Source of the DNA: Chitinophagaceae bacterium
GTDB lineage: Bacteria; Bacteroidota; Bacteroidia; Chitinophagales; Chitinophagaceae
Direction: 5' to 3'
Length of the DNA: 64,000 bases
Assembly (NCBI GenBank): GCA_020403425.1
Contig: JADBXR010000026.1
Coordinates: 1-64,000 of the forward strand
Part shown: in pieces, positions 45,722 to 55,354 of the stretch
Layout: each line of letters opens with the position of its first letter
Numbering within the stretch: the stretch's first letter is position 1
Made by a program: the position numbers and the translations under genes
Notes under the pieces: model-generated
What the model was told of the DNA's origin: nothing
Database searches by the model: none
Seen by the model: the letters and a program-made list of their open reading frames with translations, nothing else

Positions 45722-47350
45722 ATGCATACATTACATATTGCTGATTATATTGTATTTTTTCTGTATTTCATTGTGGTGACCGCTTACGGTGTGTATGTTT
45801 ACCGTAAAAAGAGATCGGTCAATACCAGTTCCAAAGAATTTTTTCTGGCAGAGGGTTCACTTACCTGGTGGGCCATTGGCGCTTCGCTGATCGCTTCCAA
45901 TATTTCTGCAGAGCATTTTATCGGGATGTCGGGCTCGGGTTTTGCACTCGGACTGGCTATTTCCACTTATGAGTGGATGGCGGCTGCCACACTGATCGTG
46001 GTGGCGGTATTCATCATTCCCCTGTACCTGAAGAACCGGATCTATACCATGCCGCAGTTCCTGGCCAAAAGGTATAACGACAAGGTGAGCACCATCATGG
46101 CGGTGTTCTGGTTGCTGGTATATGTGTTCGTGAACCTTACCTCCATCATCTATCTCGGTGCACTGGCCATCTCTTCCATTTCGGAGATCAGTTTTTTCTG
46201 GTGTGTGGCAGGGGTAAGCGTGTTCGCGATCATTGTAACCGTAGGGGGCATGAAAGTGATCGGTTACACGGATGTGATACAGGTGTTGGTCCTGATCATC
46301 GGCGGCTTGGTGACGACCTATCTTGCATTGTCCCTGTTATCGGAGCATTACGGGTATGGAAATGATATCCTGAAAGGGCTTTCCGTACTTCGTAAGGAAG
46401 CGCCCACGCATTTTCATATGATCTTCCAGAAAGGAGATCCGTATTATAAGGAATTGCCGGGTCTGTCGGTTTTGATCGGAGGTATGCTGGTCAATAACCT
46501 GGCTTACTGGGGATGCAACCAGTACATCGTACAGCGTGCATTGGGCGCCGATCTGAATACTGCCCGTAAAGGGATCTTGTTCGCTGCTTTTTTAAAGCTC
46601 CTGGTGCCCGTGATCGCAGTACTGCCGGGGATCACGATGTACGTCTTGCATCAAAAGGGATTGTTCCTGCAGGAAATGAGCGAAGGAGGGGTGATCAAAC
46701 CGGACCATGCCTATCCCACACTGATGAACCTGCTGCCTGCCGGTTTAAAGGGGATCGCTTTTGCGGCTTTAACGGCAGCCATTGTGGCCTCACTGGCGGG
46801 CAAGGCCAACAGCATTGCTACCATTTTCTCACTTGATATTTACCGTAAGTTCATCCATAAAGACGTTTCGGAAAAGAAACTCGTCCGGGTGGGTCGCTGG
46901 GCGGTCCTGGTATCCATGATCGCAGCGGCACTGGTGGCACCGGCACTTCGATCGCTCGACCAGGCCTATCAGTTCATCCAGGAATATGTGGGGTTTGTGT
47001 CACCGGGTGTACTGGCCATCTTCCTGCTGGGTTTTTTCTGGAAAAGGACCACTGCCCAGGCAGCTATGGCGGGGGCATTGCTCACGATCCCTGTTTCCAC
47101 GGTGCTGAAATTCCTGCCGGTATGGACAAATGGTGGGTTCCCTGATTATCCTTTTCTTGACAGGATGACGATCACATTTGTAACGGTAGCCGTTGTGATG
47201 ATCCTCATCAGTTGGTTGTTCCCGCAAAAGGAAAATGAAAAGGCCATTATAGAAGTGGACCCGAAATGGTTCCGGGTAAATACGGGTTTTGTTGTTGGTT
47301 CTGTGATCATACTGGGCATACTGGCCGCACTGTACACTGTATTCTGGTAA
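45722..47350 (+). CDS. Sodium/solute symporter (SSS/SGLT family)
   Basis: 542 residues with 13-14 hydrophobic spans. FFLAEGSLTWWAIGASLIASNISAEHFIGMSGSGFA (residues 42-77) is the SSS signature around the sodium site, and GLKGIAFAALTAAIVASLAGKANSIATIFSLDIY (near 340-375) is the second. Members of the SGLT subgroup with this pattern import sugars. Coupling to GH127 suggests uptake of the released pentose, perhaps arabinose; this is inferred from position. Confidence 0.9.
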   Translation: MHTLHIADYIVFFLYFIVVTAYGVYVYRKKRSVNTSSKEFFLAEGSLTWWAIGASLIASNISAEHFIGMSGSGFALGLAISTYEWMAAATLIVVAVFIIPLYLKNRIYTMPQFLAKRYNDKVSTIMAVFWLLVYVFVNLTSIIYLGALAISSISEISFFWCVAGVSVFAIIVTVGGMKVIGYTDVIQVLVLIIGGLVTTYLALSLLSEHYGYGNDILKGLSVLRKEAPTHFHMIFQKGDPYYKELPGLSVLIGGMLVNNLAYWGCNQYIVQRALGADLNTARKGILFAAFLKLLVPVIAVLPGITMYVLHQKGLFLQEMSEGGVIKPDHAYPTLMNLLPAGLKGIAFAALTAAIVASLAGKANSIATIFSLDIYRKFIHKDVSEKKLVRVGRWAVLVSMIAAALVAPALRSLDQAYQFIQEYVGFVSPGVLAIFLLGFFWKRTTAQAAMAGALLTIPVSTVLKFLPVWTNGGFPDYPFLDRMTITFVTVAVVMILISWLFPQKENEKAIIEVDPKWFRVNTGFVVGSVIILGILAALYTVFW

Positions 47351-47410
47351 ACACGGGGGTACAGAACCGATCTGAGTTATATTAGCGAAACAACCAATAA
47401 CTGATTCTGA

Positions 47411-47779
47411 ATGAGCAATCATCCCTTTAACCTGGCGCTGCGCTTTTTACTGGAGTTGGCGGGCCTATGCATTATTGCCACCTGGGCCTGGGTATTTCAT
47501 CAGGGTATCTATCAATGGCTGGCCGTGATCTTGTATCCCACCGTGGCCGCAGCCGCCTGGGCCATCTTTAGGGTAGCGAGCGAATCGGGCAGGACCCTGG
47601 TGCCGGTAAGTGGTATCACACGTTTGCTAATTGAGATCCTTTTCTTCAGTACTGCGACCAGAATGTTATACCAACTGGATGCAGGCAGGTTGTATTCCTT
47701 TTTCTTATTGCTGGTGATGGTGCATTACGCAGTTTCTTACGACAGAATACTCAGATTGATCCGGAATCCCCAGAACTAG
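47411..47779 (+). CDS. DUF2568 (YrdB-like) membrane protein
   Basis: 122 residues with four predicted membrane helices. The pattern LALRFLLELAGLCIIATWAW, a central PTVAAAAWAIFRV and a RLLIEILFFSTATRMLY segment match the DUF2568/YrdB family. Function is unknown. It follows the symporter by 60 nt and converges with the next gene, 22 nt away. Confidence 0.75.
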   Translation: MSNHPFNLALRFLLELAGLCIIATWAWVFHQGIYQWLAVILYPTVAAAAWAIFRVASESGRTLVPVSGITRLLIEILFFSTATRMLYQLDAGRLYSFFLLLVMVHYAVSYDRILRLIRNPQN

Positions 47780-47801
47780 TGGTGAGCTCAGATAACAGGA
47801 A

Positions 47802-48164
47802 TTATTTTCCTGACAGTAAGTTTCCCCGAATACGCATACCCTCTTCCTTATCCAGCACATGTTTCATCAGCTTTTTCAAAGCCTCGGGGATGCTTTCTTT
47901 TTCCTTGTCTGTTAGTACATGTATGATCTCGAAGAACTCATCTTCCTCATCGTAATAGCCAAAATAGAGGTCGTACAGGTCTTTGGGATGCAGGCGCAAA
48001 GAGATCTCTTTGTCTTCTTCATACACATGCATGGTGAGAATGGCCCATTGGTCATTATCCTGATAATCGAAATGAATATCCACTGCATCGGTGTTCACCG
48101 CCCAGGTTACCAGTCTTTCGATCATTTCAGCAGCGTGATTCCTTACCAGTTCTTCGTAGTTCAT
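47802..48164 (-). CDS. Acidic cytoplasmic protein of unknown function
   Basis: 120 residues from the ATG at 48164. No signal or membrane segment. It is rich in Asp and Glu (YEEDKEISLRLHPKDLYDLYFGYYDEEDEFFEIIHVLTDKEKESIPEALKKLMKHVLDKEEG), with a predicted alpha/beta order of helix, two to three strands, then helices. I do not recognise the family. The start is supported by a TACTTTCG -7 box 19 nt upstream. Confidence 0.65.
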   Translation of the reverse strand: MNYEELVRNHAAEMIERLVTWAVNTDAVDIHFDYQDNDQWAILTMHVYEEDKEISLRLHPKDLYDLYFGYYDEEDEFFEIIHVLTDKEKESIPEALKKLMKHVLDKEEGMRIRGNLLSGK

Positions 48165-48182
48165 AATTGCCGGTTGATGGCG

Positions 48183-48190
48183 CGAAAGTA
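48183..48190 (-). promoter_or_regulatory. -7 box for the acidic protein gene
   Basis: TACTTTCG on the minus strand, followed by GCGCC and the ATG 19 nt on. One mismatch from consensus. Confidence 0.5.
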
Positions 48191-48333
48191 AGGCCGTTTT
48201 AGCAGCCCGCAAGCATAAATGAACGAAATGGCTGCTTTCTTGTTACACCAGTAAGCGTAATCTTCCGGGAAAACCGGGATAAGCATTATTTTTTGCACAA
48301 AGCAGGCGGATCATACGCTGAATGCCCGATAAA

Positions 48334-48367
48334 TTTGATAAATTTCCTGTTCCAATGATTAATTTTA
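48334..48367 (+). promoter_or_regulatory. Promoter of the molybdenum-enzyme operon
   Basis: TTTG (48334-48337), 22 nt, TAATTTTA (48360-48367), one mismatch from TAnnTTTG. Leader about 30 nt. It is the only plausible promoter I see for the twelve genes that follow. Confidence 0.5.
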
Positions 48368-48400
48368 TAAGCGATTGTGTCCATACTAAAACCCTTTCTT

Positions 48401-48859
48401 ATGATCAAGCTAACAATCAATAATCAGACCTATGAGGTTGATGCCAGTCCGGAAATGCCCCTGCTCTGGGCCATCAGGGATATGGTGGGTTTAACCGGTA
48501 CCAAGTTCGGATGTGGCATGGCCCAATGCGGGGCCTGCACCGTTCATGTAGATGGTAATCCGGTCCGATCCTGCAGTTTTCCCGTATCTGCTGCAGTAGG
48601 CAAAAAGATCACTACTATCGAAGGTCTGTCCGAACGCATTGGCGAAGCGGTTAAAAAAGCATGGATCGAATTGCAGGTGCCGCAATGCGGTTATTGCCAG
48701 TCGGGCCAGATCATGAGCGCTACGGCTTTACTGAAGACCAAACCCAAGCCCACGGATGCCGATATCGATGCGGCCATGCAGGGTAATCTTTGCCGCTGTG
48801 GTACCTACCAGCGTATCCGCAGTGCCATTCACCGTGCTTCAGAACTGATCCAATCCTAA
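48401..48859 (+). CDS. 2Fe-2S subunit of a molybdenum hydroxylase (IorA/CoxS type)
   Basis: 152 residues. The plant-type 2Fe-2S cluster is bound in [26 protein letters not shown] (residues 35-60) and the second all-helical cluster in [10 protein letters not shown] and GNLCRCGTY (near 98-136). This two-cluster protein passes electrons from the molybdopterin subunit encoded 23 nt downstream. First gene of the operon. No FAD subunit gene is present, as in isoquinoline 1-oxidoreductase. Confidence 0.93.
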   Translation: MIKLTINNQTYEVDASPEMPLLWAIRDMVGLTGTKFGCGMAQCGACTVHVDGNPVRSCSFPVSAAVGKKITTIEGLSERIGEAVKKAWIELQVPQCGYCQSGQIMSATALLKTKPKPTDADIDAAMQGNLCRCGTYQRIRSAIHRASELIQS

Positions 48860-48882
48860 ACCTCAACTTCAAACGCAATCTT

Positions 48883-51045
48883 ATGGCTAATCAACTTACG
48901 AATATAGATCGCAGGAATTTTCTCCGTTTAACCGGTATCACCGGAGCCGGGTTGGTATTGGGTCTTTCTGCCCATGCAGACGGAGCGGCTACCGTAGAGA
49001 ACCTGGCTGCAGCCGGAGAATCCTTTGAACTGACCCCTTATGTAGTGATCGAAAAAAGCGGGCAGATCACCATCTTCAATACCAAACCGGAGATAGGACA
49101 GGGTACCTTTCAGTCGATCCCGGCATTGATCGCAGAAGAACTCGAAGTGTCGCTTGATAAAGTGGTCATTCAGCATACCGGTGGCGAAAAGAAATTTGGC
49201 GGGGCGCAGTTCTCCGGCGGTTCTGCTTCGGTGCGTACCAGTTATACCAGTTTACGCAAAGTAGGTGCTTCGGCGCGCGAAATGCTGATCACTGCGGCGG
49301 CAACACAGTGGAATGTTCCGGTGTCGGAGTGTTATGCTTCGGATGCAAAAGTGTTTCACAAGCCATCCGGCAAAAGCCTGGGCTATGGTGAACTGGCCGA
49401 AGCAGCTGCCAAAGTGGAGGTTCCGAAAGAACCCCGCTTAAAAGATCCCAAAGACTTTACCATATTGGGCAAATCCACCCCAAGGCCGGATGTGCCGCTG
49501 AAAGTGAACGGAACGGCGCAGTTCGGAATCGATGTGTCTGTGCCGGGCATGGTGTATGCATCGATTGAGCGTTGTCCTGTGCTGGGTTCCAAACTGGTGA
49601 GTTATGATGATAGCGCCGCCAAGAAGGTAAAAGGTGTTGTGGCAGTAGAAAAATGCGAAAGGATCCATGGTGTGTATCGCTCCGAAGGCGTTGCCGTGAT
49701 CGCAGAGACTTACTGGGCCGCTTTACAGGGCAGGAAAGCATTAAAAGTGACCTGGGACCACCAGGGAAATGATAAGTTCAATTCCAAGACCTACGAACAG
49801 AGTTTACGCGATGCTTCCAAACAGGAGGGCGCCGTGGAACATAGTCAGGGTGATTTTGATAAAACATTCGCAGAAGCCCCGGTGAAGCTGGAAGCTTTTT
49901 ATGAGACACCCATCGTGTCGCATTCCCCGATAGAACCCATGAACTGTGTGGCCAGCTGGAAAGATGGCTCGCTGGAGATCTGGACCTCTACACAGGTGCC
50001 GGGAAGGATCATGGATGAGTTCACGAAGACCTATGATGTGGCTCCTGAGAAATTGAAGATACATGTGATGTTTAATGGGGGAGGATTCGGCAGAAGACTG
50101 TATCCCGATTACGTGCATGAGGCCGTACAACTGACCAAAAAGATCGGCCGGCCGGTAAAATCCATCTGGACCCGGGAAGACGATACCCGGATGGGACCTT
50201 TCCGTCCCATGACTTTCTCCGCCATGAAAGGAGCATTGTCTGCCGATGGTAAGGCCATCGCTTTTCAGCACAAAGTGATCTCGCCTACGCTGGACATGCG
50301 TAAGGACTATGACAAGACCAAGGCGGACCGTACGATGACGGAAGGTATCAGTGAACAGAAGTACGAGATCGCGAACATGAAGAACCTGTATGTGCACCAT
50401 TATCTGCATCTTCCGTTGGCTGCATGGCGGGCGGTGACCAGCACTACATTGGCCTTCTCGCATGAATGTTTCATTGATGAGATGGCGGTGAAAGCCAAAA
50501 AGGATCCGATGGCCTTCCGTTTGGGCATGCTGACGAAAGAGTCGGATACCAAGAACGTACTGAATAAACTGAAGGAAGTGTCCAACTGGGACAAACCGCT
50601 GCCTGCAGGATGGGGCCGTGGTGTGGCGCAGTATGAATTTTTTGCAGGCCTTGGCGGATTTGTCGTGGAAGTGTCAAAGAAAGGAACCGGCATCAAAATT
50701 GAAAAAGTGTATGCAGTGATCGATCTTGGAACCGTGGTGAATCCTGATACGGTGGAAGCACAGGTACAGGGTGCAGCGGTAATGGCACTGACTGCGGCAG
50801 TGAAGAGCGGGATCACTTTTGAGAACGGTCAAACCGTGCAGAGCAATTACCACAATAACCAACTGGTTCGCATCAACGAAATGCCAAAGGTGGAAGTGCA
50901 TATACTGGCCAATGGAGGTCCGCGCATCAAAGGTGTGGGCGAACCAGGCCTGCCGCCATTTGCACCGGCATTGTGTAATGCCATTTATGCGGCAACCGGA
51001 AAAAGGATCCGTCGTTTGCCATTTGATATCAATAAAATTGTTTGA
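48883..51045 (+). CDS. Molybdopterin-binding subunit of a xanthine-oxidase-family hydroxylase (IorB type)
   Basis: 720 residues. A twin-arginine signal (DRRNFLRLTGITGAGLVLGLSAHA) indicates folded export to the periplasm with cofactor bound. Cofactor-contact motifs include EIGQGTFQSIPALIAEEL, GGGFGRRLYPDYV (near 390) and the catalytic Glu in GVGEPGLPPFAPALCNAI near residue 690. Such IorB-like enzymes oxidise aldehydes or N-heterocycles using molybdopterin cytosine dinucleotide. The true substrate is unknown. The next gene encodes a cytochrome c. Confidence 0.92.
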   Translation: MANQLTNIDRRNFLRLTGITGAGLVLGLSAHADGAATVENLAAAGESFELTPYVVIEKSGQITIFNTKPEIGQGTFQSIPALIAEELEVSLDKVVIQHTGGEKKFGGAQFSGGSASVRTSYTSLRKVGASAREMLITAAATQWNVPVSECYASDAKVFHKPSGKSLGYGELAEAAAKVEVPKEPRLKDPKDFTILGKSTPRPDVPLKVNGTAQFGIDVSVPGMVYASIERCPVLGSKLVSYDDSAAKKVKGVVAVEKCERIHGVYRSEGVAVIAETYWAALQGRKALKVTWDHQGNDKFNSKTYEQSLRDASKQEGAVEHSQGDFDKTFAEAPVKLEAFYETPIVSHSPIEPMNCVASWKDGSLEIWTSTQVPGRIMDEFTKTYDVAPEKLKIHVMFNGGGFGRRLYPDYVHEAVQLTKKIGRPVKSIWTREDDTRMGPFRPMTFSAMKGALSADGKAIAFQHKVISPTLDMRKDYDKTKADRTMTEGISEQKYEIANMKNLYVHHYLHLPLAAWRAVTSTTLAFSHECFIDEMAVKAKKDPMAFRLGMLTKESDTKNVLNKLKEVSNWDKPLPAGWGRGVAQYEFFAGLGGFVVEVSKKGTGIKIEKVYAVIDLGTVVNPDTVEAQVQGAAVMALTAAVKSGITFENGQTVQSNYHNNQLVRINEMPKVEVHILANGGPRIKGVGEPGLPPFAPALCNAIYAATGKRIRRLPFDINKIV

Positions 51046-51064
51046 CGGTAGAAGAAAATATATA

Positions 51065-51475
51065 ATGAGAAAATTTATTACAGGCTCTGCCCTGTTATTG
51101 TGTATGATCGGTGGTTCTGCTTTTGTACAGTCGTACGACCTGCCAAAGAGTGTGACACGTGGCAAAGAACTATATGTTACGTATTGTCAGAATTGCCATA
51201 TGGAAGACGGCAAAGGGGTAGCGGGTGCTTTTCCTCCGTTGGCCAAAGCCGACTTTCTGAAAAAGCAACCAGTGAATTCGATCATCACTATCCTGTTGAA
51301 AGGTCAGAGCGGTGAGATCACGGTGAATGGGGCCAAATACAATACCCCGATGATGGGGCTGGATTATTTAACGGATGAGCAGGTGGCAGATATCCTGAAC
51401 TACACATATAACAGCTGGGGCAACAAATCGGCAAAAGCGGTAACGCCTGCACAGGTAAAAAAAGCAAGACAGTAG
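51065..51475 (+). CDS. Secreted c-type cytochrome
   Basis: 136 residues, N-terminal signal segment (FITGSALLLCMIGGSAF). Haem-binding CQNCH at residues 41-45, with a Met in NTPMMGLDYLTDEQ as likely axial ligand, and an ADILNYTYNSWGN C-terminal helix typical of class I cytochromes. As a periplasmic one-haem carrier it probably takes electrons from the molybdenum enzyme encoded 19 nt upstream. Confidence 0.92.
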   Translation: MRKFITGSALLLCMIGGSAFVQSYDLPKSVTRGKELYVTYCQNCHMEDGKGVAGAFPPLAKADFLKKQPVNSIITILLKGQSGEITVNGAKYNTPMMGLDYLTDEQVADILNYTYNSWGNKSAKAVTPAQVKKARQ

Positions 51476-51490
51476 TTCCTGCATCTTTTC

Positions 51491-52588
51491 ATGAAAGAGA
51501 TCAAAGACATCGTACATGCTTTTGATGAAGCTGACCGGATGCATAAAAAAATGGCATTGGCCACTGTGGTACATGTGTCAGGTTCCTCCTACCGCAGGCC
51601 CGGTGCCCGTATGCTGGTTACGGAAGACGGGCAGCTGACCGGCGCCATCAGCGGTGGGTGTCTGGAAGGAGATGCTTTGCGGAAAGCGGTACTGGCCATT
51701 ACCCAGGAAAAAAACAAGCTGGTCGTTTACGATACCACTGATGAGGACGATGCCAAACTGGGCATACAATTGGGTTGTAATGGGATCGTCTCCATTCTCT
51801 TCGAGCCCATCGACGCCGGAGATCCGGCGAATCCTATTGCCATCTTACGGTCTGTGATCGCAGAGCGTAAGCCAGCTGTACTGATCACAGCCTATTCGGT
51901 GAACCAGGGTGTACATCCTGGTACGCGCAGAGTGGAGGACCTACCATCGCTGGTGCAACCCCAACTCAGTGCAGTGGTGGCCGAAGTGTTCGCTTCAGCA
52001 TGCTCAACACATATTGAATTAACGGTGTCGGAGAACCAGCAGCATTTTTTTGTGGAATACTGCCATCCATCCATTGCGCTGATCATAGTGGGTGCAGGTA
52101 ACGATGCCATGCCACTGGCCACCATTGCCCATGACCTGGGTTGGGAAATCACGGTGGTGGATGGAAGGGGCTCACATGCAACTACGCAACGTTTCCCCAT
52201 GGCCGACTCGCTGATCGTTGCCAAACCGCAGGAGGCAGCAAAACAGCTGGGGATAGATGAACGTACGGCGTTGGTGCTGATGACACATAACTATAACTAT
52301 GATCTTGACATGTTACAACAGGTATCCGCTACCTCCATTCGTTATGTAGGTATGCTTGGCCCTGCTGCCAAACGTAACCGGATGCTGGATGAACTGGGAC
52401 AAAAGGGGATCGTTTTTACAGGAGATTTTCTGGAGAGGATATACGGTCCCACCGGTCTGGATCTGGGGGCAGAGACCGCGGCAGAGATCGCTTTGTCTAT
52501 TGCAGCGGAGATCATGGCTGTACTACAACAAAAAAAGCCTCTCCATTTGCGGGGGAAACTGGAAGCCATTCATCATCGGGAGTCATGA
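51491..52588 (+). CDS. XdhC/CoxI family maturation factor
   Basis: 365 residues. N-terminal XdhC-CoxI domain (MALATVVHVSGSSYRRPGARMLVTEDGQLTGAISGGCLEGD, residues 21-60) and C-terminal Rossmann domain (ALIIVGAGNDAMPLATIAHDLGWEITVVDGR, near 197). These proteins bind the molybdenum cofactor, help add the terminal sulfido ligand, and deliver it to xanthine-oxidase-family enzymes. It overlaps mocA by 4 nt. Confidence 0.92.
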   Translation: MKEIKDIVHAFDEADRMHKKMALATVVHVSGSSYRRPGARMLVTEDGQLTGAISGGCLEGDALRKAVLAITQEKNKLVVYDTTDEDDAKLGIQLGCNGIVSILFEPIDAGDPANPIAILRSVIAERKPAVLITAYSVNQGVHPGTRRVEDLPSLVQPQLSAVVAEVFASACSTHIELTVSENQQHFFVEYCHPSIALIIVGAGNDAMPLATIAHDLGWEITVVDGRGSHATTQRFPMADSLIVAKPQEAAKQLGIDERTALVLMTHNYNYDLDMLQQVSATSIRYVGMLGPAAKRNRMLDELGQKGIVFTGDFLERIYGPTGLDLGAETAAEIALSIAAEIMAVLQQKKPLHLRGKLEAIHHRES

Positions 52589-53178
52589 GTACAGGTGTCC
52601 TCATATTAGCGGCAGGAAGTGCTTCCCGTATGCAGCAGCCTAAAATGTTATTGCCTTTTCAGAAAGGGAATATTCTTTCGCATCTGCTGGATGAGGCCAA
52701 GGTCTTACAGCCAACAGCGGTCTGCCTGGTAACGGGTTTTTATCACGATGAGATCTTATCGGCCGTTGCAACAGAAGAAGTGCTGGTAGTCAGGAATGAA
52801 GAATGGGAGGAAGGTATGTCGGGATCGATACGGTTGGGGCTGTTGCGACTATTGCAGCTGTATCCTGCCATGCAACAAGTGATCATACTGGTAAGCGATC
52901 AGCCTTTTATCACCTGTGATCTGTTACGCAATATGTTGAAGGTTCAGCAGGTAACCCGAAAGGGGATCGTTGCCGCTGGTTATGCGGGGATACAGGGAAC
53001 CCCGGTGCTGTTTAGAAAAGATTATTTTGATGAGTTGCAACAGCTTACGGGTGATAAGGGTGCAAAACGTATCTTACAAACAAATATCGGCGACGTGGCT
53101 GTAGTGGATTTTCCTGAAGGCGTGAGAGATATTGATACACCGGAAGACTATATTAAATATTGTACATCCATCAAATAA
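52585..53178 (+). CDS. mocA: Molybdenum cofactor cytidylyltransferase (MocA type)
   Basis: 197 residues. The nucleotidyltransferase loop LILAAGSASRMQQPKMLLPF (residues 6-25) and later VSDQPFITCDLLRNML and AGIQGTPVLFRKDYFDEL match the MobA-like NTP transferases; within these the RMxxPKxLLP form favours CTP-using MocA over GTP-using MobA. It would make molybdopterin cytosine dinucleotide, the cofactor form used by IorAB-like enzymes, consistent with its position. Confidence 0.82.
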   Translation: MSTGVLILAAGSASRMQQPKMLLPFQKGNILSHLLDEAKVLQPTAVCLVTGFYHDEILSAVATEEVLVVRNEEWEEGMSGSIRLGLLRLLQLYPAMQQVIILVSDQPFITCDLLRNMLKVQQVTRKGIVAAGYAGIQGTPVLFRKDYFDELQQLTGDKGAKRILQTNIGDVAVVDFPEGVRDIDTPEDYIKYCTSIK

Positions 53179-53182
53179 GGGC

Positions 53183-54163
53183 ATGCTGAAAGATACACAT
53201 CAACGGATACACACTTACCTGCGGATATCACTGACGGATAACTGCAATCTCCGTTGTTTTTACTGTATGCCCGAGGAGGAATATGCGTTCATGCCCCAGC
53301 AACGGTTGATGCAGGCAGATGAGATATTGCAGCTGGCGAAGATCTTTGTGGCGCAGGGGGTCAATAAGATACGTCTGACGGGCGGAGAACCACTGGTAAG
53401 AAAAGATGTGGCAGCGATCATCCGGTCGCTGGGCGAACTGGGTGTAGAATTAACCATCACCACCAACGGCACCCGGGTACATCATTTTATAGAGGACCTG
53501 GTTGCAGCAGGGGTTCGTTCCGTCAACATCAGTCTGGATACTTTACAGGAAGATACTTTTACGATCCTGACCAGACGAAACCAGTTCCGTGTAGTGAAGG
53601 ATAATATCAGGCTGCTGCTTGACAGAGGCTTTACCGTGAAAGTGAATGTAGTGGTGGTGAAGGGATTGAATGACCGGGAGATCCTGGATTTTATTGCCTG
53701 GACCCAGGATGAACCGGTGCATATCCGTTTCATTGAATTCATGCCCTTTGATGGTAACAAATGGCAGAGCGATAAGCTGGTTACCTGGAAAGAGATCCTG
53801 GAGATCGCGCAAACACGGTATGTGGTACAGCCACTGGAAAATGCTGTGCATGATACCTGTAAGAAGTACAGGGTTGATGGGCATACAGGAACTTTTGCGG
53901 TGATCAGTACCATGAGTGCCCCTTTTTGCAGCAGCTGTAACCGAATAAGGCTTACCGCAGATGGGAAGATCAAGAATTGCCTGTTCTCGGAAGAGGAGAC
54001 AGACCTGTTGCAGGCTTTGCGTACCGGAGAAGAGGTATTGCCGTTGATAGAAAAATCGATCCTCTCCAAACACAAAGAGCTGGGAGGTCAGTTCTCGAAA
54101 GATTTTACAACCATTGATACGAGCCATTTACATAACCGCAGTATGATCGCCATCGGCGGATAA
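53183..54163 (+). CDS. moaA: GTP 3',8-cyclase
   Basis: 326 residues, radical SAM enzyme for the first step of molybdopterin synthesis. The SAM cluster is bound by Cys21, Cys25 and Cys28 (CNLRCFYC). The second cluster uses CSSCNRIRLTADGKIKNC near residues 253-270. The C-terminus ends in Gly-Gly, which in MoaA inserts into the active site. LTGGEPLVRKD and SLDTLQ are further signatures. The start at 53183 is 4 nt after mocA. Confidence 0.96.
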   Translation: MLKDTHQRIHTYLRISLTDNCNLRCFYCMPEEEYAFMPQQRLMQADEILQLAKIFVAQGVNKIRLTGGEPLVRKDVAAIIRSLGELGVELTITTNGTRVHHFIEDLVAAGVRSVNISLDTLQEDTFTILTRRNQFRVVKDNIRLLLDRGFTVKVNVVVVKGLNDREILDFIAWTQDEPVHIRFIEFMPFDGNKWQSDKLVTWKEILEIAQTRYVVQPLENAVHDTCKKYRVDGHTGTFAVISTMSAPFCSSCNRIRLTADGKIKNCLFSEEETDLLQALRTGEEVLPLIEKSILSKHKELGGQFSKDFTTIDTSHLHNRSMIAIGG

Positions 54164-54173
54164 ATGCAAGTCT

Positions 54174-55349
54174 ATGATATCGGTAGCAGAAGCCAGGCAG
54201 ATCGTTTCAACACAGGGTCGTTCACTTCCGGCTGTGCCATTGCCTTTTGACAGGTCGGTGGGCTATGTGTTGGCGGAGGATATTGTTAGTCCATTGTCTA
54301 TTCCTTCTTTTCGTCAGTCGTCAATGGATGGTTATGCCATCCGTTGTGCAGATGGTCACTTGCCGCTGGAGATACAGGATGAGTTACCTGCGGGTACATC
54401 GCATCAGGTGTCATTGCAGCCGGGTAAAGCCATCAAAGTATTTACGGGAGGCCCCGTGCCGGAAGGCGCTGACGTGATTGTGCAGAAGGAATGGGTAACT
54501 GTTACCGGGAACCTGATCCGGATAAGCGCAGAAAAAGAGATCGAGCCGGGTGCCCATATCAGGCTGCCGGGTTCAGCGATCAGTAAGGGCACGGTAGCGA
54601 TACCGAAAGGCACAGAGATCCGCAGCATGCATGTTGGATTTATGGCCAGCCTCGGTCTTACAGAGGTCATGGTCATTCGGAAACCATCAGTTGCCATTGT
54701 GATCACCGGAAATGAACTGGTACAGCCGGGTGCGGCCATTTCGTTCGGTCAGGTGTATGAATGCAATTCGTTCGGCCTGAGAGCTTGTTTGCAGCAGTTA
54801 CATATTTCAGACATAACTGTAAGCTATACCAAAGATACACTGTCAGATACCGAAGCAGCTATTGCACAGGCGTTGGCCAGTCATGACCTCGTACTTGTTA
54901 CGGGGGGCGTAAGTGTGGGAGAGTACGATCATGTGGCCCAGGCATGTAACCGGTTGGGTGTGGTCCGGCAATTTCATGGTGTAAAGCAAAGGCCTGGCAA
55001 ACCTTTGTATTTTGGTACCACAGAAGGCAAATGGGTGTTTGGTCTGCCTGGTAACCCGGCATCTGTATTGTCCTGTTTTTATCAGTATGTACGACCATTG
55101 CTGCATGCATTGACCGGGATGGTTGCGGCAAGAACTGAAAGAGCAGCATTGGCAGCATCCTTTGAGAAAAGGCCCGCGCTTGCTTTTTTCCTGAAAGGGT
55201 ATTGTGAAAATGGGACCGTAAGTATCCTGCATGCGCAGGCCTCGTTCCAGCTAAGCTCTTTTGTACAGGCCAATTGCTGGATCGAACTGGATGAGGAGCA
55301 ACATTATTTCCCAAAAGACACACAAGTGATCATTCACCCATTTCTCTAA
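54174..55349 (+). CDS. moeA: Molybdopterin molybdenumtransferase
   Basis: 391 residues. Inserts molybdate into adenylylated molybdopterin. Visible domains are the N-terminal part with PSFRQSSMDGYAIRC (near residues 44-58), the MoCF-binding domain (VAIVITGNELVQPG, near 174; LVLVTGGVSVGEYDHV, near 240; FHGVKQRPGKPLYFG) and the C-terminal beta domain. GLPGNPASVLSCF is intact. Ten nt after moaA. Confidence 0.95.
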   Translation: MISVAEARQIVSTQGRSLPAVPLPFDRSVGYVLAEDIVSPLSIPSFRQSSMDGYAIRCADGHLPLEIQDELPAGTSHQVSLQPGKAIKVFTGGPVPEGADVIVQKEWVTVTGNLIRISAEKEIEPGAHIRLPGSAISKGTVAIPKGTEIRSMHVGFMASLGLTEVMVIRKPSVAIVITGNELVQPGAAISFGQVYECNSFGLRACLQQLHISDITVSYTKDTLSDTEAAIAQALASHDLVLVTGGVSVGEYDHVAQACNRLGVVRQFHGVKQRPGKPLYFGTTEGKWVFGLPGNPASVLSCFYQYVRPLLHALTGMVAARTERAALAASFEKRPALAFFLKGYCENGTVSILHAQASFQLSSFVQANCWIELDEEQHYFPKDTQVIIHPFL

Positions 55350-55354
55350 GATAT

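Noticed and set aside
48165..48400. Molybdenum-cofactor riboswitch ahead of the molybdenum operon
   Set aside because: The predicted leader is only about 30 nt and no multi-stem structure resembling the Moco RNA motif is visible.
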